From: Saccharina japonica
Taxonomy: Eukaryota > Sar > Phaeophyceae > Laminariales > Laminariaceae
Direction of reading: 5' to 3'
Length of the DNA: 64,000 bases
Assembly: GCA_008828725.1 (NCBI GenBank)
Contig: MEHQ01003705.1
Location: 62,001-126,000 of the forward strand
Shown here piece by piece: positions 1 through 11,639 of the stretch (positions are counted from its first letter, which is position 1; each line of letters starts with the position of its first letter). The position numbers and the translations under genes are program-made. The notes below the pieces were generated by a model. The model saw nothing but the letters and a program-made list of their open reading frames with translations. It was not told the DNA's origin and searched no databases.

Positions 1-138
1 ACCACATTTCACTATGCCGCCAACAACTCTTGCGCCGGGATTCTTCCCTCTTGAATCGGGATGTTTCGGGGGCGGGCACAACCGAGACGGAGGTGTCTGT
101 GTGCGTGTGTGCGCCGGGTTGTTCGAAAGGTGGGAGTA
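1..138. other. Left-edge non-coding flank
   Basis: GC-rich, G/T-rich sequence up to the TA target duplication of the adjacent MITE. No open frame with coding character is visible. If TSR1 continues to the left, this is probably part of its second coding intron. Confidence 0.4.
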
Positions 139-542
139 GTGTTGGTAAGCAACTAAATAAAGGGGTTGCTTTGATTATTGCTCATTTGGTAAAAAAGTTG
201 CTTGTTTAAGCAACTTTTAGTTGCTTATTTCGTTTATGTGGCGTTTAGTGTGTTTATACTAAAACGTACATATATAATTATACGGAATTTCAGTATCGCC
301 ATACTAGAACCCATACGAACATGTCGACACTAAAACACATACCCTTTTTGTTTGTATAGAGTTTACTAAGGGCATTCTAAAACCCATACACTTATTATGT
401 ATGGCGTTTAGTATACTATGTTAAACTCCATATAGCTAAAATAAGCAAATAAGCACGATATTATGGTTTCTTTGATTATGCTTATAACAAGCAAGCCAAA
501 AATACTTGATTAAGCATGCTCATTTTAGTTGCTTACCAACAC
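139..542. mobile_element. TA-flanked MITE, 404 bp
   Basis: The two ends are perfect 19-bp terminal inverted repeats (GTGTTGGTAAGCAACTAAA at the left, its reverse complement at the right). The element is flanked on both sides by TA (137-138 and 543-544), the target duplication typical of Tc1/mariner-like transposition. The interior is AT-rich and has no open frame, so this is a non-autonomous element. Shorter internal inverted segments rich in TTTAGT/ACTAAA extend the fold. It probably lies in a TSR1 intron. The family is not identified. Confidence 0.85.
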
Positions 543-544
543 TA

Positions 545-1163
545 GGTGGGAGGCGCTCGTCGTGCGTTGTGCGTCGCGCCCATTCTCGCCGCGTTTTCGA
601 CGGTTTCAAGAAACAGTCTCGCCGCGTTTTGGTTCGAGCGTAACGCAGCCGGCAGCTCCTTTAGTTTCCAAAGCAGAGGCTCGTAGGTGCACTGAGCTCG
701 AGCCACCTGCATCACCTTACGTTATATATGGACTTGTATGGGCTGCTATGAATAGATTTGGATCAGGTTGCATCAGGCAAGGCAGCTTTTGTTCGCAATA
801 CACAGAGTACTCATAACTCAAAAACAGATCAAGAAGACTTGCCGCTCTAAATGATGGAGTGACTCTATGCCCAGTCAAGTCAAGTATAATAGTTTCGTCT
901 CCAGTCCCCAGTCTAAGATCAAGTCACTTGTTGTGTATAGGAATTAGTGTTGAGTCGTGGTTTATATAGGATTTAGTGAAGGTCACCACCCCCCCCCCCC
1001 CCCCTCAGCAGGCCCTAAATACAAAAATTGGAGTGTGGGTCTCGGGGATTTTTTTTTGTGCGCCCTTGATCCTGGGGAAAAAAAGAAAAAAAAAGGGATG
1101 ACATCGAAAAGGTTGGTTGGTACCTAAGGAACACCGTCTCAAAAAATCACGTCAAAACACGCA
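545..1163. other. Non-coding stretch with C and A homopolymer runs
   Basis: No convincing gene. A 95-codon frame at 529-816 begins inside the MITE and has no recognisable motif. There is a run of about 17 C residues near 990, a T run near 1050 and an A-rich purine tract near 1080. It is probably intron sequence of TSR1. Confidence 0.35.
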
Positions 1164-1890
1164 TTATTGAGCGGGGCATAGCCGATCGACTGTTCTAGCA
1201 GAGTCTTGGCTGGCCCAGCTCGTATGTACTTCGGAATACTGCTCGTACTCGGAGTATTTCGAGATTCTGTACTGTAAATACTGCCATACTCGAGTATTTC
1301 GGGGTCCGATACTGCGGGTACTCCTTGTACTCGCAGCAATTGGGCCTTCATCACTGCTCATACTGCTCATAGTATTCAGGTCGTCAGTACTGTAATACTC
1401 TCAGTACTCGGAGTACGAAATGTACTCGATACTCGGAGTATAATCGGAGTGTGAAGTATATTGGGAGCATCTTTGCACCATTTTAAAGACTCGGCCGTCA
1501 TTACTCCCAGGTTCTGGGAGCATGTGACTGACGTTTATAGCATTTCAAAATTCACAGATGCTCCGATCACCTGGAAGTATAAAAGAGTATTTTAGAGAAG
1601 AAATACTTCAGGTACTTATGTACTCGCCGTATTTCGAGGGTTTCTACTGCGGATATTGCCTGTATTCCGAGTAATTTAGATGTTTGTAATCCGGCTCCTG
1701 CTTGTACTCGAGGATAGGTACTGCTCATACTCCCAGAATTCGGTGTATTTGGGCCTTCAGTACTGCTCATACTCCAAGTACTCCGGGTATTTAGGCCACC
1801 AGTACTTTACTATTCTCAGTGCTCGGAGTACGAAAAATACTCGATACTCCGAGTAGAGTATACTCGGAGCATCTGTGAAAGTTTGTACCC
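1164..1890. repeat. Half-copy of the TACTCGGAGTA foldback repeat
   Basis: Dense short palindromes of the type TACTCGGAGTA and TACTCCGAGTA alternate over about 700 bp. A distinctive block at about 1,477-1,610 (AAAGACTCGGCCGTCATT, then CCCAGGTTCTGGGAGCATG) recurs at 29,409-29,540 in the same orientation and at 30,093-30,227 inverted. The right end (GGAGCATCTGTGAAAG, near 1,868-1,883) matches the right terminus of the large foldback at about 30,565-30,590. Only one arm is present here. The repeat ends two bases from the TSR1 splice donor at 1,891-1,892. Confidence 0.75.
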
Positions 1891-1892
1891 AC

Positions 1893-4800
1893 CTGAAAAA
1901 TTCTCGCGTAGTCCTTAGGCAGGCTCTCCTTCGGATCCCAAGGGCTTGTTCGGAAGCTTTTCAGCGCCCGAAAGCGTGCATATCGCTCACGCGCGGAGCG
2001 GTCTGCGGGTGTGTCCACCTCATCCGGAAAACGGGTGTCCTCGTTCTCGTTCTCGGCCACCTGCCGCCTTGCCGCATCCAGGCTGGCGTCCGTAAGGTCA
2101 CCCAGTCCGTCGTCGTCTCCTTTCTCCTCGTCGAGCGCCCATGCTTCTCCTTCGTCGCTGAGATCCATGTTGTCTCCGTCTACGCTACCTGTGCCCGCCA
2201 ACCACTCGGCTTGGTAGCCGGACCATCCCGGGGGGAGCGCCTTAGCACCACTCGGCTGTCCCTCGTCACCCGCGTCGTCCTCCCCCGCCATCGCTGCGTC
2301 CACCCCTTCCCCGCCTCCTTCCATGCCTTCTCCTGCTTGGGCCAATTCTTGCTCCGTAGGCCACGTTTGCTCACCGGCCAGACCATCTACGGTCGCCTCC
2401 ACGCTCAGATCTCTCTGCGAAGGGTCCGCGACGGCTAAAACTTCCCCCTCGGCGGCCGGAACTTCTCGTTGCCCAGCCGCTGCGCCACCACCGCGGCTTT
2501 TCGGCTTGGACGAGAACGGTTCGGGGGCGCTGTTTATCTGTCGCAACCCGAAGTGTCCAACATCGCCCACATGAACAACGCCGTTTACACCCAGCGGCCT
2601 TCCACGGATGTAACCGCGGACATGCAGTGTCCCATGCGTCGCCCCCTTCGGTCCGTCCAAGGGTACCACCTCCTCCCGGTCGGCGAGGAGGTACGATCGT
2701 ATGGACCGCCAGTGTACCCGCCGAGGGGGGGTCGTGCAGAGTGTGCGCGCCAACAGGCTCGAGTTGGAGGCATCTATAGACTTTGCCTGGCCAGCAAACT
2801 CGGTCTCAAAGAAGCGATGTCCCCACTTTCTCATGTCTGCTTGCTTTTTCCCGCTGAGAAGATTCAAGCCTTGCACCACTCCCACAACTGCAGGTAGGCC
2901 AGCCGCCTTGAGGGCTGTGATCATCATTTCCCCCTCCTGCCCAAAAGTTGGAAAAGACGAGCAAGCGCAGTGTCAACCAAAAAGACAACAATGCGATAGA
3001 ACCAGGGCATCGCGCGAATGTGCGCTGTACTCTTTCAATGCGTGGACGAAAGGAAACGCTCCTGGCGGGGGACGGTGGATATCAAATGCCCTGCCATTTA
3101 TATACAGGGTACTACACCTAGACCTGTAATAAAATATGATATACGTAAAGAATGCCAGTATTAAAAAAGATGCACCTGTACCCACGTACTCTAAAGTGCC
3201 AGTTTAAAGTAAGATCACAGCGGCGGGGTACGACGTACGCGTAGAGTTGCGGCTACTCGTAGTCTGTAAATTCGTAGTCCTGGCAAAGCGTCTATCACAA
3301 CGCTACAATTGAAGGACAAAGCACGACACAAACACGTACCAAGTACCCGGTACCTGGTAGTAAAAAAGCAACACCTAACCGGTCGTAGCTCGCAACCCGT
3401 CACTGAGAGAGGCGGCGGGGCGACAGGCGCTGGATTGCACGCATTCTATTTCCTATTGGACGTGCTTACAAGTACTGTTGTGTAAGGATTCGTATTAATC
3501 ACAGACCTGCGCACTGGCAGCCTCAGTCAGTAGATATACCAGTACGCAATACTGACACATCTGGCACGATTCTTGAGCTGTTTCTTGGACGTATCATATT
3601 ATACGAAGTACATATATACACGAGTACGTATATACGATTATACGCCATAGTATATACCGGTATACTGGCAACTTATACTGGCAGGCTCAATTCGGATACC
3701 ACTACGACGTACTGGCAGCAGCTCGAATCTACTGGCAGTATACTGGATTATGGCGATATAAATACATGTATAAAAATTGCAGGTTGCTGCTCGCAGAGAG
3801 CTCGGCAGCTTTTCTTGGGCGTAAATTTCAGCCTTTTTCGCGATATCTCGCGATGAGGTCACCTGGCGGCCCGCAACTCCCTTATCGTGCTCGCCGATCC
3901 CTGCTCTGCCTACTCTGCCAAGGGCGGCCTCCGCCGTGCCCAACACGTGGCTACGTTTGTTTGAGGATTCCATGCCTCTTTGTCACAGGCTCGCCATTTC
4001 TGTCTTTTGCTGCTGGTCAATGTGTACACCAGGGCGTAAAATACGCGTCCGGCTCGTGGTGCGGCCAGCGCACCACGAGCCGGAGGCCGTTTTTTTCACC
4101 GTATATGCGTCAATATACTCAAAATGGGCGTCTAACCCGCTCGGTTTAGCTGTGTCGGGCCTGCTTCGTCCTCAAGCGGAGGAAACCTGCCCCAAAAAGA
4201 GCAAAAAAAAAAGGCTTACGGTGAAAAGCACGCCTATTTTTTTCGCCTACGGCGAAAAAAGGTGCGGCACAGAAAAAGTGTGATGATGCAAGCCGCAGCA
4301 TGCCTCGGTACGTAAAAAAAACGGGATTTACGACAAGAAGGTGTGCCAGCGCAACATTTCACCACCTATTTTACGCCCTGGGCTCTGGTGTATATCTCCC
4401 ACCCCAGGTATTCTTCAACAATACAGCAGTGTTTAACGTCAATATTTCTTATTACTACGTATATAGTAATTGGTGGTAATGAGGCGCGACCTCAGTACCT
4501 GAAGTACTCGTAGTCAAACATGCGATACATCATGCTGGGTGAATCCTGATTGTGCTGAGCCAACACGAACGAACATCTACGCATGTATACGTGCCGTATG
4601 GGTTCCATCTTTTTTAAGAAAACATACGTATTGTCAGCAGACAGCAGCAGCCGTGGCGGCGGCATCAACAACAGCAGCAAAACAATAGTAACAGCAGAAG
4701 CAGTAGGACACACGAGGCCATTTACAAGGAAATAAGAAATTCGGGAGCTGTTGTATTGAAGTTAGTGTAGAACGCACCCTCTCCTCTCAAATATATTAGA

Positions 4801-5671
4801 AACCTTAACCTTCGTAGTCTGGGTCAGACCGAGTGATTATCATTTGGCGTCCTGTACCTGTACATCCCTTGGCAGCACAGTCGCTTTTGTGCGCCCTAAG
4901 CTTACCTATTATTCTACCTCTACGAGTACATACTCTTCGCAGTTACGGGCATTGCGCGAAGCCTGAGGCGGGCGTCAGCCCGCCGCGGCGAAACCCTACC
5001 ATCGTTCGACTCGTATTACGAATATACATCCGAATGTACTCGTAGAACACTCTCTGATGTGCTGTGTATTATCATGGGTTGATGGGTGGCTGGCTCTCAA
5101 TCTTTTCAACAAGCAAGGTTGTATATTATAGCAATCATTGCATTGTCACCTCGTCTACAGCACTTTCGCCCCCTTGCTCAACAGGCAGAACCACCAAGAG
5201 TAAATCCGCGACCTTCGCGAACTCCAACACCGACGCCAAGTCTCGGCCAGGTGTCAAGAAGGTGACCCGTTGTTTGAACTGGTTGAACGCTGCGCTGACC
5301 ATCCCAACTCCCGTTGAAGGCTCGCTGCTGAGGGCACATATGTCAAGCATGCCTTGCTGAATGACGTGTGGGTTGGCCATTGCGGATAAGGACACCCACG
5401 CGCACAGCTTAGGAGGACCTCCATCAGAACCAAGTCTCTTCTGAAGCCACGTATCCTCCCTCTTTTTCTTGCGCAGCTGGCTCGCGTGGTTAGCACGGTT
5501 CTGCTTGCGTGCCTCCGCCGCTTTTTTTGCCCCAGCTTTCCCACCTCCGGATTCCTTCGTTACGCGTCCTGCTCCAAGCGCGGATTTAGAGGCTCGTTTG
5601 CTTTGATGCCCATTATTCTTGTGCTTCTTGTTTTCCTGACGGAGTGAGCCAGGTCGGTGGCCAACAGGCAT
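1893..5671 (-). CDS. TSR1: TSR1-type pre-rRNA processing protein, 5' two exons (partial)
   Basis: TSR1 is a BMS1-related factor that binds pre-40S particles and is needed for late small-subunit maturation in nucleus and cytoplasm. Exon 1 is 5,150-5,671 (174 codons) and exon 2 is 1,893-2,936 (348 codons). Both junctions are phase 0 with GTGAC/GCAG and GTGGG donor/acceptor sequences. The ATG at 5,671 opens with GHRPGSLRQENKKHK, the conserved TSR1 N-terminus, followed by a basic lysine/arginine-rich tract. Exon 2 starts EGEMMITALKAAGLP and contains the family block GTLHVRGYIRGRPLGVN followed by VHVGDVGHFGL. A long acidic linker (Glu/Asp/Gly-rich) follows, then SARERYARFRALKSFR. The 522 residues seen are about two thirds of the usual ~800, so the C-terminal exons must lie beyond the left edge. 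The 2.2-kb intron between the exons carries a MITE. Confidence 0.93.
4027..4390. mobile_element. TA-flanked MITE with strong internal hairpins, 364 bp
   Basis: Terminal inverted repeats CACCAGGGCGTAAAATA (left) and CACCAG-AGCCC-AGGGCGTAAAATA (right, reverse complement, with a 5-bp insertion) are flanked by TA at 4,025-4,026 and 4,391-4,392. Inside are two near-perfect hairpins: a 15-bp stem CCGGCTCGTGGTGCG with a 5-nt loop at 4,049-4,083, and TTTTTTCGCC with a 3-nt loop at about 4,238-4,260. There is no coding frame. The element lies in the TSR1 intron. Confidence 0.85.
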
Positions 5672-5808
5672 GGTCACGTACGCAGGGGTGAGCGGAACCT
5701 GCTGACTGTACTCTAAGTTGGGTGGTGGTGATTTGTGGTGAGATGGGGTTTCATTAAAAATTGAAGGGATGTTTGTTTAGGGTACTCGAGAATTGTTTTA
5801 TGCTCAAG

Positions 5809-5864
5809 CGAGCGGCAAATGTGCGTGTGACTGGCACGAGCGGCAAATGTGCGTGTGACTGGCA
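5809..5864. repeat. Perfect 28-bp tandem duplication upstream of TSR1
   Basis: CGAGCGGCAAATGTGCGTGT plus eight further bases is repeated exactly twice, head to tail (5,809-5,836 and 5,837-5,864). It lies 138 bp upstream of the TSR1 ATG, in the presumed promoter or 5' UTR. Whether it acts as a regulatory site is unknown. Confidence 0.8.
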
Positions 5865-6849
5865 AACAAAGCGCACTTTACCAGAGCACGCCAGCCCAAG
5901 ATAACAACGGGAGAAAGGGGTTAGCGTGGGCTTGGAGGCGTTGAGGCAATGTCCGCAATAGACAGGAAGACTATTTAATAGGCCAATTACAGCACGTTAG
6001 CTGTATCCCAGGAGACGTCCGGATGCATCGAGAGAATCTGCATTTAGTGCGGAGTGCTGGAGCGAACTGTGGAACTGTGCTGTGAACTACGTATGAACTA
6101 CGTACTTGCGGCTGCGTTGTGTGTTGTGTGCAAGGCGTCCTTCCTAGCAGTAAGCAAGGTGCTTGGGCATTTCGGGAAGCTTACGTAGTGCTGCGAAGTT
6201 TTTCAGAGTACGCGTGATCATGTGATCATACAGCTGTTTTGATGTGTGCGCTTTTCTGGTCTTCGAGTCATCTGTATGCTGCAACATCGAATAAAACACG
6301 CACCTCAGTCTCGAGGGGGCCAACAGTCGTCGGGCAGGACTATTGGTTGATATCGAATGCAATCATGGTAGTCTTACGTCTGACGCATCGTTGGGTGCGT
6401 TAAGTATGGCGTCCCCTGAGAGGTGAGAGTGAGGGCTGAGGAAGGAATGGGGTGGCAGGTCTTACGTACTCCATCCCTCGCTCTCGGCCAGACCCGCGCC
6501 GCTGTCGATGCAGCACCAACTATAATAACGCATCGGCGAGTATTACGTACCTCGCCAGGTTGGGTCGTCGCAATAGCGGAAACCGCGGGTTTAGCACGTG
6601 AAGGCTGTCAGTAGAAAGGAAGGGGCCCTGTGTAAGTGGAGGACGTAAGTCCCTTCGCACGGCCAGCGGGGGCGGTAATCACTCTCCACATGTTGACCAC
6701 ACAATTCCCACCCATTGCGTTGATCGTGCCACGCCCACCCGTCTGCCTAGTGCGCGGAAGGTTCCGCCCTTCCCGCCCATGCATTTTGACCCCTGCTGGC
6801 CGCTTGGTGCCTCTTGCTTCCCGTCAACACGTGCATTTTGTATTTGTAG
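5865..6849. other. Intergenic region upstream of TSR1
   Basis: No gene is recognised. Several short frames occur on both strands, but none has a motif or bounded splice sites. The direct neighbourhood of the TSR1 start (about 5,672-5,800) should contain its promoter. No clear TATA box was recognised. Confidence 0.35.
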
Positions 6850-6850
6850 G

Positions 6851-7143
6851 AAATCGCGGCTGGCCGTTCCACGGGGTTGGCCAAGGCAGTGGCCGAACCG
6901 GTCTCGACAGCGATGTGCAAAATCAACGGCAGAGAAGCGATGACGAGCCATGGCAAGTCCTTGGTACATAGTAACGCCAACAGCAACGTGCAGGTGACTC
7001 GCGATGCGCTAGTTGATGATTTACTCCCCATGTTAGATCGGCTGACTTTCGCGGATATATGCCACCTGGTTGGGTTGGCGCCGCGTGACTCGAATACGTT
7101 TGTATGTGCGTGGATACCGCCGCGAGACAAGGTGGCGTCATAG
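6851..7143 (+). pseudogene. Exon-like segment of unknown origin
   Basis: An acceptor-like TTTGTAG at 6,844-6,850 is followed by an open frame running EIAAGRSTGLAKAV and on to LTFADICHLVGLAPRD, ending at TAG 7,141-7,143. Composition is more coding-like than the flanks. I do not recognise the family. Together with 7,691-8,040 and 8,641-8,720, which also hold short coding-like frames, it may be debris of an old mobile element or a decayed gene. No complete model could be built. Confidence 0.3.
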
Positions 7144-7690
7144 TGCATAGTGCTGACAGGTCAGCCATTCATTCATGATTCCCAACAGACGGCGAACAGT
7201 AGAATTTTTCCCTACGATTTTCTCGCCCGACCAACCTTGAACGCACAGCTATGGTAGCGCTTAAATTGCAGGCAGAGGACCGAGTCATAGCGGCACAAAT
7301 CGCCGCCGTCGTAACCACAAACTACAAGTTTGCTTGGTCTTTGCCGGACCCCCCTTTCCCCACCACGCAGTCAAAATTCTCCCCCCAGTCTCGTGCCGAG
7401 TCGCTACCCCGTGCACTAACCCTTCTCCCCCGGCCCCGGACGGAACCCCGCCGTGTTGTTGCACCCCGTGTATGTGACGTGAGATCGTTTCCACCCGTTG
7501 TCATCACCGGCATCCCCGAATCGTTGCGAATATATTACAGCGGGCCCAGCCGCGAGATTGGACGACGCCGCCTCCGTTTCCACTGCCCGCTGCCGTTGCA
7601 GAACAGGAGTCTCGAGGAATGAAGCGTGAAACTACCTGGGTGTGGTCTCGTCTGCCTTTCCTGTAGCGCGCAAGGCCGCAGGCTGGTCCT

Positions 7691-8040
7691 GAGACATCGC
7701 GCTAAGACGATCGCGATCGACCGGGGGGGGGGATCTCGAGCGCTTTCCGTTTGCTCCTCGTGTTGCTACGTCTGAGCAACAGCTCGCGGCCACGACTGCC
7801 GCCGAGGCGACCGCTCGTCGTGCCCTTGTGGCTATGCCGCACAAGTCGGGGCAGATATCACGGTCGCGGAAGGTATCCTCCCCACCGCCAAAACCTCTCT
7901 TTCGGGGTAGACGTCGAGCGCAACGGGCCAACGGGGAGAAGGTCTGCACGAAAGCGATCCAGTACGCCAAAGCTGTGGGAGATATCGTTTCTGCTCACGT
8001 ACGACGAGGTCGGGACAGTTGGTCGTATTTTTTCGCGTGA
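7691..8040 (+). pseudogene. Coding-like Ala/Arg-rich fragment, unrecognised
   Basis: A frame opens after a stop at 7,690 and runs 116 codons to a TGA at 8,038-8,040. It includes TSEQQLAATTAAEATA and a basic block FRGRRRAQRANGEKVCTK. There is no in-frame ATG before 7,828 and no clean splice acceptor. The alternating charge and Ala content look more like coding than random sequence. I cannot assign a family. A related scrap ending in LLATVDTDL with a GTAAG donor lies at about 8,641-8,714. Confidence 0.25.
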
Positions 8041-9199
8041 AAGTACCACGACTTGAGTGTTTCCTAACCAAAGTTACTTTCGGTGGAACCGCAAGTGGTT
8101 GAGCTACAGGACATCACCGTTTCACCAAGTCGGTGGGTAACGCGGTAGGCATGACCGGAGAAGGTAGTGGCAGCGTTGTTTTACGTGTTACCAGTTGTAG
8201 ATATCGGGTTGCCGAACGCCATGCCCCGTGGATAAAAACAAGGGCCACTAATGCAGGTGGCAGAGCCGCCGCCAAGAGTGCGTACACTGCTGTGGAGTAC
8301 CGCACCGTTTTTCACAGCACAACACTGATCTTGGACACGTCATGGTTGATGCTTTCCGCACTGTTCTCAAGAAGGATGCGCATCCGGTGAAGCAATGACC
8401 GCACAGGCATTCCCCTGTTTTATGAGCCAACGGTTAGTCCCGGTGATGAGAGTGGTAGTGCTGGTGCGGCCGGTAGTCGTGGTGGTTATTGAAACGCAGT
8501 TAATCCAGAGGAATTCTTAGAAATAACGGAAGCACGTATCATACAAGTCGTAATGTCGGAGAAATATTGTACGACAAAACTGCAATCGGTTGGAATTCAG
8601 CACAAATTAAAGATGATACCGCACTACAGTAGCAGCAATAGAGTTAATACTCCCCGGCACGGACGTGGTTAAGATCACGGAAGATTTGCTTGCCACCGTA
8701 GATACAGACCTGGTAAGAAGTAATTTTGTTCTTCGCGTCCGTCGACTTGCCTGCTCGTGGCCCCCCCCCGGTCTCTGTCTATCGCTCGATATGCACTACG
8801 AATGCCCTCCAAAAACTCTTGTTGTACGGTCGCGAGCAGCACAACATACCACCGTGAAAGACAGATCGGACAGGAGCGGCGCGAGACACATGTCCTTAGC
8901 GAAAATCCTGCTCCGCGTTCAACTCGTCTGAGCGCTTGCGATCGTCCAACCGTACACCCAATCGCATGCCGTCGGTGCAGGTGCCTAATGTTCGCGCGCA
9001 TTCTCGGCCGTACACAGATGCGAGGTAGGGCAGTCCACAAGAAGGTTCGACCGACGGAGAAACATGCTTTGGTGAGGCTGACGAATATCATGTACCAGGT
9101 ACAGCGGAGGCGATGCGCTGCTCTCTTTAAGACTATACCTGTGTGCGCCGGACCACTGCGAACATCACGTAGATCGTTGAACACCGTGGTTTGAAGTTG

Positions 9200-11569
9200 C
9201 CTTGTTCCTGGAGCAGAATATGTTTATGTTTGCCTTAAGTAATCGAGGCGGCACGATGACCCCGGAAAAAGCCTTGTCAGCGTGCGCCACCAGAGACATA
9301 CATGCCTGGACAGTTGTATACCAGATATGCGGCGCCTTCATCGATATCTACCTTTACTGCCGCGGCCCGCACCCTTCGGTTCACACAGTCGGGGTGACTT
9401 AGTGGAATTTTCCCATGGTGCCAAGTGCTCCATTGGCGAGACTTTCAGAACTTGAGTCGAACGGCCATTTGATCCAAGTTATCGCCATGATCCATGACTT
9501 TTGCCTTCCAGCGAACATTTGTCTCCAGACGCGTGCTACGATAGGGGTACACATGTACAGGTACGTACTTACTGTAGTATAACATAGCACTTTTTGGGCA
9601 AAATAGTTTTCTGATTGGCGGAGCTCCTCATCTATGTACCCAACATCGTTGGAATCCCATTCATGTTTTGCAGCATTATTCGTTGTATACCTAGACCATG
9701 GGATTGCTGATCGGGTTAAATCGTAATTTTGTTTCGAAGGTCGGTTTTCGAGTGAGGTATAAAAGCTACTCATATGAGGAGCTTCATAATGCTTATTTTT
9801 ACCCCTCCCGTAGTATGCTTTTTTTATCTCGTATCATACGTCGGCGGTGCTTCGTCCAGCAACCTCCATGACGGCCAAACATTGGCTTCCAACAATGCTC
9901 GAGTCGAGGGTTGGTGACACGGCGCAAAGAAAATGATGGAGCCATGTGCCTGGATAGGTGTGTCGTCCCACAGCAGTCTACCACCTGTGCAGCAAACTGT
10001 CTTCCTCATACGCGATATACTATTAATAACATAACTGGTGTACGAGTTGCGTGCATTCCCCAGTGGTACACTGGGGACTATATTAGCAAAAATGAATCGT
10101 TGCCCGTCGGCTCGTCCCTCCGTCCACACGTCTCGTTGACCTCATGCATGACTCTCGCCGACTTTTTCATTTTGTTTGTCTTCTGATCCCTGGCGATTGA
10201 CTCTCCTACGGCAACGAGAACCGATACGACGTAGACATTACGCAGACGCTCGGCCTGAGCCGAAACCCACCTTCTAGGATGCCGTGTGTGTTGTGTGTTG
10301 ACCCCTCAGGTTTGACTGAACGATACAAACTGAGGCATTTTTGGTGCCAAACCCAACTTTCAAACCCAACATCCTGGGGTAGGTTTGATGGCATTAAAAG
10401 TACGATAATATAGCAACGAAAGATGAGCGCACTAAACTATGCAAGATGCACGCGGTGCAGTAGACAACGGAGCACAATGGAGGTGCATGCGTTTGGTAGC
10501 ATTCACAGTACAGCTACAGTACCGCAACGACGAGGGCACTGCTCCCTCCCTCCCTCCGTCCAGCGAACGAAAATTTTGAATTTTCGTGTTACAAATACGT
10601 CAGCCAAGCGTCAGCTGTTAATTTTGTTTCGTAGTTCCAAAACTTCGCAATGTATACATAACTAGGGAATAAAATACCCTCCCGCCCTCACGGCGGTGGG
10701 GCCAGATTGATGCATGCATTGCATGTAGAATATTAAGATGATACAGGATTTGTATCCGCGGTGGCATGTATTTATAACAGGAAAACATATAGGATGTGGA
10801 CATTCATTGTGGAGAAAAATAAGGAGACAAGGGCGAATGAAGTAGAAACGATGCAGGTTCAAACAAAATGCAGGTCGCTGTATGGAAAATATTATTTTTC
10901 AAGTTTATGTCTTGAGATACGTGGGTAAAGCTTGTGTAATGCCGATACAATATTTAAAGGCAAGAGCAGTACTCATCTCGCGAAAATGATCAAGGTACCA
11001 CTACGCGCAACTACAGTAATGTAAACATGATATTCGTGAAACGAAGAACGACACTATCCAAGAAGAACAAGGATATCCAACGAAAATGCCGAATGGATCT
11101 TAAATCTTCGAATGACACGTTCGTTCATATCCTACGATATAATATCTGAATCTCGTATGATAGTGTAATAAGACTGGGTGAGACACAGAGTACCCCCTTG
11201 CAGGTTTGTCTATTAAGCATCCTTGCTTGGTGTTACTCACTTTCACGTAGAATCAAGCGTAGAAGAGAAGCAGCTTATATTATTCCCAAGGCCTGATGAC
11301 ATCTGGCCCGGAGGGGTTCGTGCCCCTTCCGATCTTATAACTATCCCGAATACAAATTAATTACATCCACCTAATACGAAAACGGACCAATTGCCTATAG
11401 ATGAAGTAATTACCGGCCTTCCAAGCCCATACCATCCCACTAGCCCACACTGATGAGCCGCATATATATGCAGAAATTGGGGAAATTGGGGGAAATTCCA
11501 ATTCGACGAACTAGAACATGAGTCGAAGATGCGGCTCCTGAAAACCCACTCCCACACACTCGCACACCT
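9200..11569. other. Non-coding stretch
   Basis: I see no supported gene. Frames are short, lack splice boundaries and have no family motifs. The stretch is moderately AT-rich and contains scattered copies of the TACCTGGTA-like motif family and short direct repeats. Confidence 0.35.
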
Positions 11570-11639
11570 CTAAGTTGCTAGGCTGAGGAGCCGGAAAAAA
11601 CGCAAAGAAAGGCAATCGAACGAAAACGCAGGTGCTGTG

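Noticed and set aside
1875..2897. Several plus-strand frames over 1.9-2.9 kb
   Set aside because: They are shadows of TSR1 exon 2, which has clear family motifs on the minus strand.
8675..9184. 169-codon minus frame containing CPICLSRW
   Set aside because: The Cys pair looks like a zinc-finger start, but no further metal ligands follow in order and the plus strand is equally open.
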